Source: Hormiphora californensis
Lineage: Eukaryota > Ctenophora > Tentaculata > Cydippida > Pleurobrachiidae
DNA length: 64,000 nt
Direction of reading: 5' to 3'
Assembly: GCA_020137815.1 (NCBI GenBank)
Contig: CM035350.1
Location: forward strand, 6,583,447 to 6,647,446
Part shown: in pieces, positions 42,418-54,500 of the stretch
How the letters are laid out: each line of letters begins with the position of its first letter
Numbering within the stretch: the first letter of the stretch is position 1
The notes under the pieces: model-generated
Database searches by the model: none
What the model was told of the DNA's origin: nothing
What the model saw: the letters and a program-made list of their open reading frames with translations, nothing else
Made by a program: the position numbers and the translations under genes

Positions 42418-43532
42418 ATAATAAATAATAATAATAATAAAAATGACAGTTTATATCCCGCACTGACACAGTTTGTATACAGACAACTCGTTTTCCTTAA
42501 TTTGAAAGGGACTGCAGTAGACTGCCTGCTCCTAGCACGGTTCTCTGATAACGGTGAGTTAGTGGGGAACTATCCCACTTGGATAAGATTATTACGGATG
42601 AAGTAGCAGCCGTCAGGATCTTCTGATCGTATCCGCTTTAAAGTGGACCTTAGAGCTTTTTGCTCTTTCAGTTCAGAGGGCGTAAGATCCGGAGAGAGAT
42701 AAACAGCCGAAAACTGTTTGGAGTCTTTGAGGTTTCGTGCCTTTCTGAGGAGTGCGAGGAGAGTCGCTCTCTTCTCCAGGGATACTAAGAGCGGTCTAGG
42801 GCGCTTCTCATTTCTTTCGCCGATGCGTTTCATCGTAGTCACTTTCGGTTTCTCATTTAATTCCTCAAAAAGTTCGTCTAAAGTAGTTTTAGCTACTCTA
42901 TCGGTTGTTTCTGGGAGACCAAACACAACCATGTTCTTCTCTCTTCCGGGCTGTTGGACGGGAGTAGGATGACTCACTGGTAGTGGTTTTCCCACTTTGG
43001 GGGAGGTTGCAGCACAATTCTGTGCTAGCACAGTAGAGTAGGCTTTCACCTTCTGCACCGATGCTGTCACTGTACTGAGTTGTTGCTTCTGGTGGTTGAT
43101 AACCGTTTGCTGAAGCTCGATTACGTTAACCCGATGGCGGTCAAGTTCTTCTTTACATTCACGCAGCTGTTTCTCGAGGTTTTCCACACTGATAACCGTT
43201 TCAAAATTGTTCATTGTTGCTCGGGCAAGTTTCATACTGGAGAGAAAAATACGCGAAGTAGCCTCGATTATTTCACTCGTAGTTCGGTCCTTGAGACAAT
43301 GTCTAAAGTACGAACCCCAGTGCTTGCTAGGCGAAGCTAAGCTGTCGTTGGTTAACATTGAATCGGGTGCAGCTTGAATCGATCTATAACATTGAGTAAA
43401 CTCATCTGGTGTGATGCTCGTCGTGTTGTCCGAATTCAACAGGTAAACTTCAGAAACAAAGTCATCCACCGTCTCTTCTAATCGTTTTATCATAGGGTTA
43501 TCGCCCTCGTACTTCGCTTCCGACATTATCAA
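42418..43532 (-). mobile_element. LINE-like element with ORF1 only and an (ATT)n tail
   Basis: The minus-strand ORF1-like gene (42570-43532) is followed after about 130 bp by an (ATT)n tail (42418-42441), the 3' end form of many non-LTR retrotransposons. There is no room for ORF2 (endonuclease/reverse transcriptase). No flanking target duplication was identified. Confidence 0.6.
42570..43532 (-). CDS. LINE ORF1-like protein (coiled coil plus RRM-like domain)
   Basis: 320-aa single frame. Residues 1-100 are helical. Residues 118-165 form a coiled coil (ENLEKQLRECKEELDRHRVN). From about residue 205 there is an RRM-like domain (NMVVFGLPETTD, then ELNEKPKVTTMKRIGERNEK, RPRPLLVSLEKR) and a C-terminal domain (VYLSPDLTPSELKEQKALRS, DPDGCYFIRNNLIQVG), as in ORF1 proteins of L1/CR1-like elements that bind RNA. 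The frame is intact, so it may be young or under selection. It shares architecture and motifs with 47460-48401. Confidence 0.75.
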   Translation of the reverse strand: MIMSEAKYEGDNPMIKRLEETVDDFVSEVYLLNSDNTTSITPDEFTQCYRSIQAAPDSMLTNDSLASPSKHWGSYFRHCLKDRTTSEIIEATSRIFLSSMKLARATMNNFETVISVENLEKQLRECKEELDRHRVNVIELQQTVINHQKQQLSTVTASVQKVKAYSTVLAQNCAATSPKVGKPLPVSHPTPVQQPGREKNMVVFGLPETTDRVAKTTLDELFEELNEKPKVTTMKRIGERNEKRPRPLLVSLEKRATLLALLRKARNLKDSKQFSAVYLSPDLTPSELKEQKALRSTLKRIRSEDPDGCYFIRNNLIQVG

Positions 43533-44340
43533 CGTTTCGTTTTTCTGCCCTTCGGGGCTGTTACATCGGATTCATCTTCCTGCTCAAATTAATTTGTTTA
43601 AAGTAGTGTTGAAAAGTTTGAAAAGGACTAAAAAAGTCAGCACACTCTTGACATATGCTAAACTGAGCTCTAGTCTTTGGGTTTTCATAGCTTTAAACTT
43701 TAAAGGAAAAAATGACGACACAAGTCTTGGAAGACCAACTTTAGAAAACAAAAAACAGAAAATGTTCAAGATCAAGTTGCATTTTGTATTTTGAGCGATT
43801 GGAAACTCAAAGCGCGGCGCTAAATGCAGCGTATTCTTGTTGACAAATACGCCGCGCAGGTGTTATTGCATCTCGCGCCCCAACAAATTTTTCAAATTTT
43901 TTCGCCCCTTCGAAATTCGAAGATCGAAGTCGAATTTCGAACCCCACCGGGGCTTACAGGCTACAGTCTACAGACTCCAACGCCCTTAAGACAGAATAAT
44001 TCAGTACCGGATACGATATCTCAAAAACAAATTGGCAATATTTCATCTTCAGGCTAATAAAAATCTCTGTCAGCAGTCAGGCCAATGCTCTTGGTCTTAA
44101 TATTTTTATATTGACTTTGTGATAAATAGTGATTAAACTTAAACTTAAACTTAAACTCTGACCACAGTTCTCGTGCGCTCCTTCTTATTTGAAAGAAATG
44201 AGAATAGGGTCAGGCCAATGCTCTCAGCTCTGACAGTGAAATCTAAAGTTCGAGTGTCGGACGACCTAAAGAATTGCACTGAAAGTATTAAATTTTTAAA
44301 CTATTCATAATAGCAAATGGCGTGAGGGACTTTACAAACC
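43533..44340. other. Intergenic, upstream of the HEAT-repeat gene
   Basis: Contains (TTAAAC)n at 44133-44156 and a direct repeat GTCAGGCCAATGCTCT at about 44078 and 44211, which may flank a short insertion. The promoter of the plus-strand HEAT gene is expected here. Confidence 0.4.
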
Positions 44341-47193
44341 ATGGGACGGATACAGATTGATAACTTTAAAACAATGAGTCCGGAGGGCAAGTTGATGATG
44401 CATGTCGGCCTGCCACCGCCTTTGACTGCCTTTAGCGCAAGCAAGAAGGTGCAGCGTAGATCACGGTAACAGTTCACACTTCACTGCTTCTATCAAGTTA
44501 CTTGCATTAATCTTTTGAGTACAATTCTATAATGAAACCCCGTTTGCACAGGCCATCCTCTACCAACACGGTTAAGTTTGTGCCGTCCAAGTCCAAGATG
44601 CATGACCTACCTCCTCGGGCTTCGGACGATTATATTCGGCGACTCAATATTGGTCTCTCATTCTCACGTAAGTAATAACTAAATCTTGAGTGGCCCATAA
44701 TGCAGTGTGTGTGTGTGTGTGTGTGTGTCTGTTCTCAGCATGCGAGTACATTGTATGGTCGCTCATTAATTCTCTCCCTTCAGACGATGTCGTATCGGAG
44801 AGTGCACCTGGTGCTTTGGCGTTTGAAGAGGTGCATCCGAAACAAATTTACTCCAAACCTAAGAATCTCTTTTCGCATCGAAGGGCACCAATCTCTAAAG
44901 GACCCCAAGGACGGCATAATGCTATCGGAGACCCAACAGCTCATCGACCATGCACTCTGAGTGGTTAGTCATAACCAACCAATCTTTCTCTAGTCTCAAC
45001 CTAACAAGTTGAAGTTGCTAACCATCTCCTATTTTTCAGTGCCAAGAGATATTGCTGACATTCGAAAACACAAGGCGTACCCTGTAAAACCATTTCTTAA
45101 GAAAGTTGTAAGTGTTAGCCATGCGAACTCCATAAATTAGCCACTCTCATTACTTGTTCATCACTCTCATTGCATTACTTGTTCATCACTTCACCATTAC
45201 ATTCAAATTCCAATGTGTTAACCATGTGACCTCTTTACTTGTCCGTTATTCACTTCATCATGCATGTAGTATGGAAACCTCTGTTATTATCCTCTATCAT
45301 TACTATATAATTTATGGGGGACCCACTATGGGAAGCCCTTTTATTGTATAAAACTATCTATTTGTAAACCATTTTAAACCATTTGTTCCAGGTGCAAGAG
45401 GAACAGAGTGTTGCTGGGCAGACGAGTGTTGCTGCTTCCACCACCCACTGGGATGAATTTGTCCTCAACAAACTAAGTAATGACACTGCAGACTTTATTG
45501 TTAACAAACACTCCCACGGACAACAACGTGAGAGACTTCAAAATAAGGTACACAATTCCTGCTGTTCGCTCTTATTATGTGACAATTAGTTAACTTTTGT
45601 TTCTCCAAAAAATACTGTTTTATTTGGAGAAAGACTTTTCCAATATTTCCATTGTTTTCCAATATTTCTGAACTGATCTGATTCTCATTTAGGTGTTGAG
45701 TGATAGTAAGGAGGAGATATCGAGTGAGATCTTCAAGGAAACTCAACATTTCTCCGTCGAATCAATATTCTTGGACAGGTCAATAACGTTCTATAATGCA
45801 TGTGATGCTTGTGTATCAATATAAGTTCTGCATGACACACGGTTTGAATGTTGAAGAGCTGAAGCCCTCTAACATACTTACACAGGTCAACTTATATTGA
45901 TTCTAATACAGATACACTTACACAGGAAGGCGGGTATTGATCATAGAACGACGAAGGGGTCCGTTAGTAGTTTTGTATTGTCTGAACATGACAAGGAGTC
46001 GGTAAAAGCGGGAACCCAAAAAGAGGAACAAACTCAGGACGAAATACAGGAGGAATACATCCCAAAATATCTCGGTTAGTTCTTGTTGTTGTCATCTCCC
46101 CAATAAGTAGCAATATAATCACTGCGCTGGCAAGCGCAAAGGTGACCCCATCCATCCCCCGAAAAAAATTTCCCCCAAAAACGGCCCGCTTGCTCACAGC
46201 GTATATATAGTTATTTCATACTTTTAGCCCATTTTGGCACTTTTTGACATGCCATAACTCCCGAACCGGAAGAGCTAGGAAGCTGAAATTTTGTACTTAG
46301 AAGCTTCTTGTAGACCTCTATCGATGGTAAAAATTTCAAGTGGCTAGCTCTTTTTGTTCAAAAGTTATAACACCACCCCCAAAACAGAAAATTCAGTGTG
46401 GGGATAACTAGGTTGATACATACATACATACATACATACATGGATAGACGCTTTGTTACCTTCCGTTTGGTCCCAGTTTGAGACGAACCAGACATCGCAC
46501 GACCTTAAACCAAGCGGCATTCGACAGATAATTGTCTCGTGCATGTACCCATCTGGGTCGCGACTCTTTATCTTAACTATGACGCGCGCAATGACGTCAC
46601 GAGTGACGTCATTGCGCGAGACCGACTAACTTTTTTCAAACGCCTCTAGCACCATGAAGACGTGTTCCGATTTCTGATTTGACGAAAAATCGTTACCGGC
46701 AAATTATCTGAACTTTCAGATACTATATAGCGAATTTTTGTAGCTTATCATTTTGAGCCCTTAAATCGCGTCGGAAGTCAAAAATTTGACGAAAAATTCA
46801 GCAAATTGAACGTTTTTCTAGCAAAAACTCCCTTTCCTGACCACTGTGGTCAATGAAACTTTACAAGCTCCTTTGGGGTATTGATTCACAATATATCGTG
46901 ATGCAATTAAGTCGTTACGACGTCACTAATTACGTCAAATGACGTCATTATGACGTCTAAAATACGATTTTCACAGAAATTCATCTCGTTTCTCATATAA
47001 CGCATCATTTCGACAATATTACATCATGAAATAATGTCATGCTGCGATTAGAAACCAAAAAGGGACCTAAATTAAGCCAAAAACTAATTGAAATTAGTTG
47101 GCGGGAAAGGTGACCCACTTACACCTTTGCCTGCTGCCGGGATCAGGGATATAAGAGGTGAATATAATGGAATAAGACAGTGAAAGAGAGTGT

Positions 47194-47263
<70 letters not shown>

Positions 47264-48506
47264 CTTGGAGTACCTTGGAGTCGGATCCAAGGAAGGATCC
47301 GTTCGGCCATCTTGTAGCCAGGACGTCACTTTAGTAGCGGGCCCTTGAGTATCGTTTCCGGAAATTGGTTTCCAGGAACGAGGAAAGAAGAAACTTAAAT
47401 GCAAGAAATAAAAGAAGAAACTTATATGAAATTTAATGAATAGCACCAGTTCACCAGTGCTATTGTCTCTCAGGTGAGACCTCCACGACCTCTCGGCCTC
47501 TGATTACAAAGGACTTTCCGGGATGCTGGGCCTTCCTCTCCTTCATTTCTTTCACTAGAATTCCTCGAGCTTCTCTTTCTTCCGGTGTAAGATCAGGTGA
47601 AATGTACACCCTTCCAAATATCTCACTATCCCTCAGCTTTGTCTTCTTTCTTAGGATCAGGAGCTGGGTTTCTCTGGACGCGAATGAGATCTTCAGAGGC
47701 CTGAACCGGTCCTCTGAATATCTACCCAATCGTTGAGCACTCTTCACGACAGGTTTCTCAGATAGCTCGGACCACAAGTCCGGGAGTTGCTCCTCTCCAG
47801 CCCCAGGGCTGTCCTTCAGACCATACACAACGATGTTGCAGGTACGGTCCTCAGCAACAGTAGCTTTCGCAACTGCTCGCTGTATTCTCTGCGGTGCAAG
47901 AGCGGTGTCACATTCTTTTTTCAACACAGACGAAAATGAGATGATTTCCTCTTTCACGGTAGTTTGCACTTCAGCAATAACATCGTCTCTCTTCTCAAGG
48001 AGCTGGGCCTGTAATTTTACCAGCTCAGCCTGTGCAGCAACCAGAGCTCTCTGAGCTGAGATGACCTCCTCCTGACGTTCAAAACACTTCGTCTCCATCT
48101 CCCTACACTTTCTTGCTTCTCTGAACGTTTTCTTCATAGCGGGGTACGCTCTCTCGATAAGCAGCTTGGAGGCTTTGGTTACCCATTCCACCAGCTCGAC
48201 TTTGTTGATGCTGCTAATTTTGGATTTGGTCGGTACAGGAAGATCATCCCACAGTCCAACCTCCTCAACATCATCGTACTCGGCACCAAATATCTCCTGC
48301 TTCTTAGTTCCCGCGAGAAACAAAATGTCCTCAGTCAAACCCACCATATCATGACGTAGAGAGTCATACTCATCAAAGCTTAACTTTCCAATGTCTCTCA
48401 ATTTGATTCAAGAGAAACAAAGAGTAACGGTTATTCTCTGTGCGTGATCAGATATTGCAATGTGCAAGATAACGAGACAAGCAACCAAAGCAAATTAACT
48501 TCCTAC

Positions 48507-48575
<69 letters not shown>

Positions 48576-51500
48576 AGACAGGGAGGAGAGAGAGGGATAG
48601 AACGAACAGGAATAAGTTACCCTCGAAAAATAAGGTATTGAGATACCGAGGGATAGAATGAGAGTTCGTGGTGATACCCGGCAGTAGCAAAAGGTGTAAG
48701 TGGGTCACCTTTCCCGCCAACTAATTTCAATTAGTTTTTGGCTTAATAAGTAATATAATAAGTAATGTATTAGATTTTAGTTTCACACAGAAATTACAAG
48801 GATCAAAATTTAATTCTTTAAATTGCCGCTTTTTGTTTCTTCTGTCCCTATCAACCGTGTGCATGTGTTGTAGCCCCAAACCACACCCCCACACCAACTG
48901 CCCATATCTTGAACCTGACAATCTAGACCCAGGTAAACCGCTGGAACGAAACTACATGAGCCGCTTCCTCACAAAAGCGCAACAAAAGCGTGAGGATGGC
49001 GAGCAGGAGGATCCCCGGTTTATAAACAGCAAGTATAACCAGCACAAGTTGTTAAACAACCTGGAGCCCTTCACTGAGGACATGTTGAACGGTCGGTACT
49101 CCCTCCACTGTCCTGGGAATACTAGCAGGATTATATTTGACCAGCAGACACAGTACCGAAAGAACCTGATCCCATGTTTCCCTGAGGCACCCGGAAAATG
49201 GGGACCTAAACAGGGCCTCAGAAAGGTTCCTGTTAGAGGTCATCGACCCTGGATGGAGTACCCCAAATTAATTATCGTGAGTTAATTACTGTAAATTTTA
49301 CCTTGTTTTCCTTGAGTGCAATATATTAATTACTCGACCCCGTTTCAGACAACATACCAGCGTCAAGTGCTAAGTGAGACAGATGGTGGAACCCCTAACA
49401 TGACTGAATCGGAAAGTATAGATGAGAGCGAGGAACTAACGAGTGACCTCCTGCTGGCAGCCCTGTCCACATGGCGAACAACCTGGTACATGGAGAACAA
49501 GTGGAGGGATGGATCTCTAGAGAACATAAACACGGTACATATATCGGGGTGGGTCGCGAAGGGGGGTTGGGGGACAGATCGTTTTTAAAGAGTGGAGGCA
49601 AAAACAGTTCTCTCTCCCTCGCCTGTTCTTTTATAAGCGAAATTTTCGTTTATTTCACAATCCTCCTGATGTGGGGGGGGGGGGAGATGGCGGGCTAGGA
49701 AGACCCAAAATCCTGTTTGAAAATAAATGTCAATAAGATTGACTGTGATTATTTTATGTGATGATGGTTTCCACAGGATATGAAGGATATATCTGAGCAT
49801 GTGAGGATCACGGCAGCCATTGCGTGTGGGGCTGCACTGGGATACCGGTCAGATTGGGACCTGGATGAGCCCCAACTAATATCAGAACACAGCTCAGACG
49901 GAGGGGGCAGTGAGGAGGGGGATCCAATCAGTGGGTTACATAGAGCTTACAGTCCTAGTGAACATCGCTCATCTTCCCAAAGGTAAGGAGGGTCCCCTTC
50001 TTGGCCAATTGCCTCCCCGCGAGAATGGTAAAGAGAGAGTATCACTCTCAGTTCTCACGACTCACCCTCTTATATACCCGCGTGGCCCAAATTAAAGGGA
50101 GGGTACGTTGGCCTTCTTTTCACCCAGAAGTTTAATTTCAATCACTCTGATATTTTGACACAATGTCTGCATGGGTACTCATTCGAGGAATCCGAAGTTT
50201 CAAATCATAAAAGTTGAAAGTTCATTAAGGAACTCAATTTTTCGTTTTTCGGGTTTTTTGAGGTTTTCTCTTGATTAAATTCGATTTTATTATTTTAAAA
50301 ACCGCCATACAATAGAGCAAGTATCAACAAATGGCAATCTGCATTTTTATTAAAATTGAATCAAGTTTAGTGGGTGAAATAAGTTATTTAAAGATGATAT
50401 TTTTTACCAAACATCGATTTTGACCTGTTTTGACCAGAAATCGGTAAATTCAGGCGCTAAAAATCTGTACGGCCACTACACTTGATCAATTTTGATGTTA
50501 GCCGGAATTTAAGCTCTCTATCTTAAAATTCATTTTTCCGACTGGAATGAATCCTGAATGAACTTGAAAACAGGAATGCTTTTTGGAACCGGAATTTCAC
50601 AGTTGCCTTCGGGTATCGATTTCCTTTCAAACGCGACTAATTTGAGCTCAATTGGACCACCACAAGAGACACAGTGTCTAGTTATCTAACCCTAGGTTTG
50701 GTCATCTGACACCTAATGAGACGATAGCGTCATTACTAAGTGCCAATAAGCAGGTGTAACGGTCGAGTATCACGTATCACGTCTGCTAATGAGGATGGTG
50801 TACCGATACAGCATCCGTTAAAATGTAAGCTCTCTTGCTAACACGTCATAATTTGATGGGGATCACATGACTTACCCTAGGCTTAGAAAACGGATCACTG
50901 TGATTCTTGTGGTGATCCAATTAAGCTCAAACTGGTCCCATTCGAAAGGAAATCGATAGCCAAACAAATTTGTGAAACTTTGGTACCGAAATATGGTCCC
51001 ATATTGGTGTTCATTCAATGTTCATTCGGTCGAAAAAAATGAACTTTTATCCAGAGGGCTGAAACTTCGGATTCCTCGAATGAGTAACCATGCAGACATT
51101 GTGTCAAAATATCAGAGTGATTGAAATTAAAATTCTGGGTGAAAAGAAGGCCAACGTACCCTCCCTTTAATTTGGGCCAGGCGGTATCTCTCACTCTCTA
51201 TCTTCCTATCACTGAGCCCTCACACGTGTGTTCTAGGAGTGCCAGTCACAATGTTGTTGATAACCTAGTGCGACTGCTTGTTGATAAGTCCGAACGTGTC
51301 CAGGTTGCAGCAGCTGTCACGCTCCTCGCGATCGGGGCCTCCGTCGAAAAGGTAAGGCGCGAACTACGAAAGTACCGTGCGCGCTCATTGTCAGCATTTA
51401 AATTTTCCGCGCGTCCCCGTAGCAACAACCTCCCCGAACATGTGCTTTTATTGATCCCCACGGCGGACAACTCACAACACCACCGCTTCCTTTTTCAGGC

Positions 51501-54500
51501 TAAATCCATCCTGCTGAAGTCATTGGGACGACCCGATACAATGCAAGCTGATGTGTGGGCGGCTGTGCAGTGTTTGGCTATGGAGAATGTAAATGAGAGG
51601 ATCGTGATCGATAAGTTGATCATCATGACCCAGTCCCTCGACCCCCTAGTTCGTGTGACATCTACCAAGTTGCTTGTTAGACTGAGCCATCAAAGTGTAC
51701 GTATAAAACATGGGGGGTCTTGCTGTCATAGTGATACCCGGGGTGGTATAGGAAATGGGAGACAGGCCGGGAGGTAGGAGCGTCTGTGGGATGTTATAAT
51801 ACCATCTATTTTGTCCTGGCGAGGAGGTGACACTCTCAAACACATTGCTTCACAAAGGCATGGATGTCTAACTAAAGCTACTCTCTCAGAACGTTGTGCT
51901 GTTTATGGTAGCGGACATTCTGAACAATAAAATGTGGGCGAACAGATACATGGCCTGCAAAGTAATCCAGAAAATTAAAACTCGTAAGTGAAAAAAACAT
52001 CATTTTCCAATGCTTTTTCTCCCTGTATGGCGGTGCCAGACCCCGATTTGATTCTCAGATCGACAGTACATGCAAATGGGGTCTGCGGCGCCAGACAACT
52101 ATCTCCCTCATATCACTTCAAATATGAATTATTGAATTCGGTTTAATTCTGTCAACAATGCCTCGAGAACAAATTGACAACAGAATTAGAGTGAGAGTGA
52201 GTAGTAGAGTCGATAACTACATCGACCTCTCCCAATTGTTCCAGTTTTTGTCACATCAGTTTGGAGCCTCGACACGACCTCTAAACAGGTGTTACTTTTT
52301 CACAAACTGTTTTCATCTTGGTGTAATCAGCAGTTGAAATGTTGTTGATCATAACAAAAACCTGACTAAATTTTTTCAACTTGGGGTAAAACCATGGGTG
52401 TCAAAAGTTAGCTCTAGGTCCCCTGAGTAACCATCCGGAGACTCCAAGAGATATTTCAAGCCGTTCTCCTGTAATCATTAATCCCGGTAGAGCACATATT
52501 TGAGTATGGACGTACGTGCAATTGCCTACAACCTCAACTTTAATGTATAACGTTAATGTGCGTCTCTCTCTTTTCTCCCCCTTGAGAAAGAGTTATCTCG
52601 CGCGGTGCAACCGCACGTGCGGTTTTTCCAGAGAGAGTGAGAGACATACAATAACATGTAAACAGCCTGCCAGCGCTCACGTACGTCCGCATTGTATTTT
52701 TTTCTCCACCGGGATTAATGATTACGGGAGAACGGCTTGAAATATCTCTTAGAGTCTCCGGATGGTTACTCAGGGGACCTAGAGCTAACTTTTGACACCC
52801 ATGGTTTTACCCCAAGTTGAAAAAATTTAGTCAGGTTTTTGTTATGATCAGCAACATTTCAACTGCTGATTACACTAAGATGAAAACAGTTTGTGAAAAA
52901 GTAACACCTGTTTAGAGGTCGTGTCGAGGCTCCAAACAGATGTGACAAAAACTGGAACAATTGGGAGAGGTCGATGTAGTTATCGACTCTACTAGAGGAG
53001 ATTCACGAGAAAGAGAGATTGAGGATGAATAAAATAATTGGATGGAGTGAAATGATAATATTTCCACTACCTAGTGGCTAGTAACCAGCCTGCGAAAAGC
53101 TGCTTTTTCTTTTGCAGCTCTGGCTTGGGCAAGTCGCGCTATCCCCTGTGCGTGGCCAAAGCTCTGGCCTGCAAAGTAAATGGCATACTGTTTATTTTGA
53201 TAGACGAGGACGCCCGCCAGATCGCTGGAATTCCCGCGAATTTTTTCCGATAGTTTTAACAATAAAATTCTTCTGGAGTATCCCCCGCCCCGCTAATAAT
53301 TAGGAATACTATTACTCACACTAATCCTGGGGCCAGTGACCGCATTAAACGACATTCCTTGTTTATACTATAACGAGATGAAGGCTGAGGGGGGTCGAGG
53401 GAGATAGATTGAGATGAGAAAAGAGCTAGAGAATTGATAGCTACCGGCCCCCTCCCCGTCTGAATATTTAACGGCTTAGTCTAACCGCATGTTAGAACAA
53501 CAATAAATCGTCATAATATAGCAATACGAAAATGTCGCAACCTTCTTTCTCCAATTTCTCATCTGTAATCTAAGCAGCTTTCCCTATAACTCTACCCGAC
53601 CCTCAGCACAACAACACTCCTATCCCCTGAAATATTCCCCCCCCCCTCAGCGCTGAACAAGGACATTCTCCACAAGTTGCTGACAATTATGTGGACCGAC
53701 TATTCTGAGAGCGTGAGATCTGTAGCAGCGGAGACAATTGGTGTAAAGGGTCATGGGAACGTAAGTAACAAAAAAAAGTAATCAAACACCCTCAAAATTG
53801 TTTTTGCTGCACCCCGCCCAAGAGTTTAGTTTACATTCAAACTACAAATTCCATAAGTAAGCACTCATATTGTCCTTGGTTGACCAGGTGTGAACCTATC
53901 CCACCCCATTTCCAACGTTATGTCCACGTGATCCATCATTTCCTGGGACAATGCCCCATATCCCGGTATCCAGGGTCGGTCTGGCCCAGTTGGGCTATCC
54001 ACCCCACTGTCCACCCTCGGTGCAGACTGGTAGAACTCCGTCTGCGAGCTGTTGTTCCATCGTTTGGAGGGCAGTAGAGAGAGCATCTCCTCCTGTTCTC
54101 CCGGTCTGGACCGGAATGCCTGGAATGCGAGGAGAGAGGCGTAGGTGAGTTCCGCGGGGACCACCATGTTGTGAATGAGGTCCACCATGGTGTCAGAATT
54201 AAACAACCCTGCAGGTGGGATGAGGCCCATTAGACGGAGTAGACGTAGTAGGAAACTTTGGAGACCAACCACAACGAACACTAACCGGACTGCCACCCAT
54301 CTCTTCTTTATTCTCTGTCCAACGGAGGGGTAGAATTGTCGAGTGACGCTGATTAACCGTTTTATAGCCCTGATCCCCACAACAAACAGCACCACTCCAA
54401 CACCCAGAATAGTGTTCTCCGCAGCGTCAGGAATGTTGAAGGATGCCGTGATCATGATGGCGATCAGATAAGTTATAACTCCAGTATAGACGAGGGTTTT

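Noticed and set aside
48833-48926. HEAT exon 8 starting at the TAG acceptor near 48873
   Set aside because: That acceptor gives the wrong phase from exon 7 and a stop; the acceptor ending at 48926 keeps the frame (L-D-P-G-K-P).
51121-51777. 218-aa plus-strand ORF
   Set aside because: It is a read-through of a transposon end, HEAT exon 11, an intron and exon 12; splice sites divide it.
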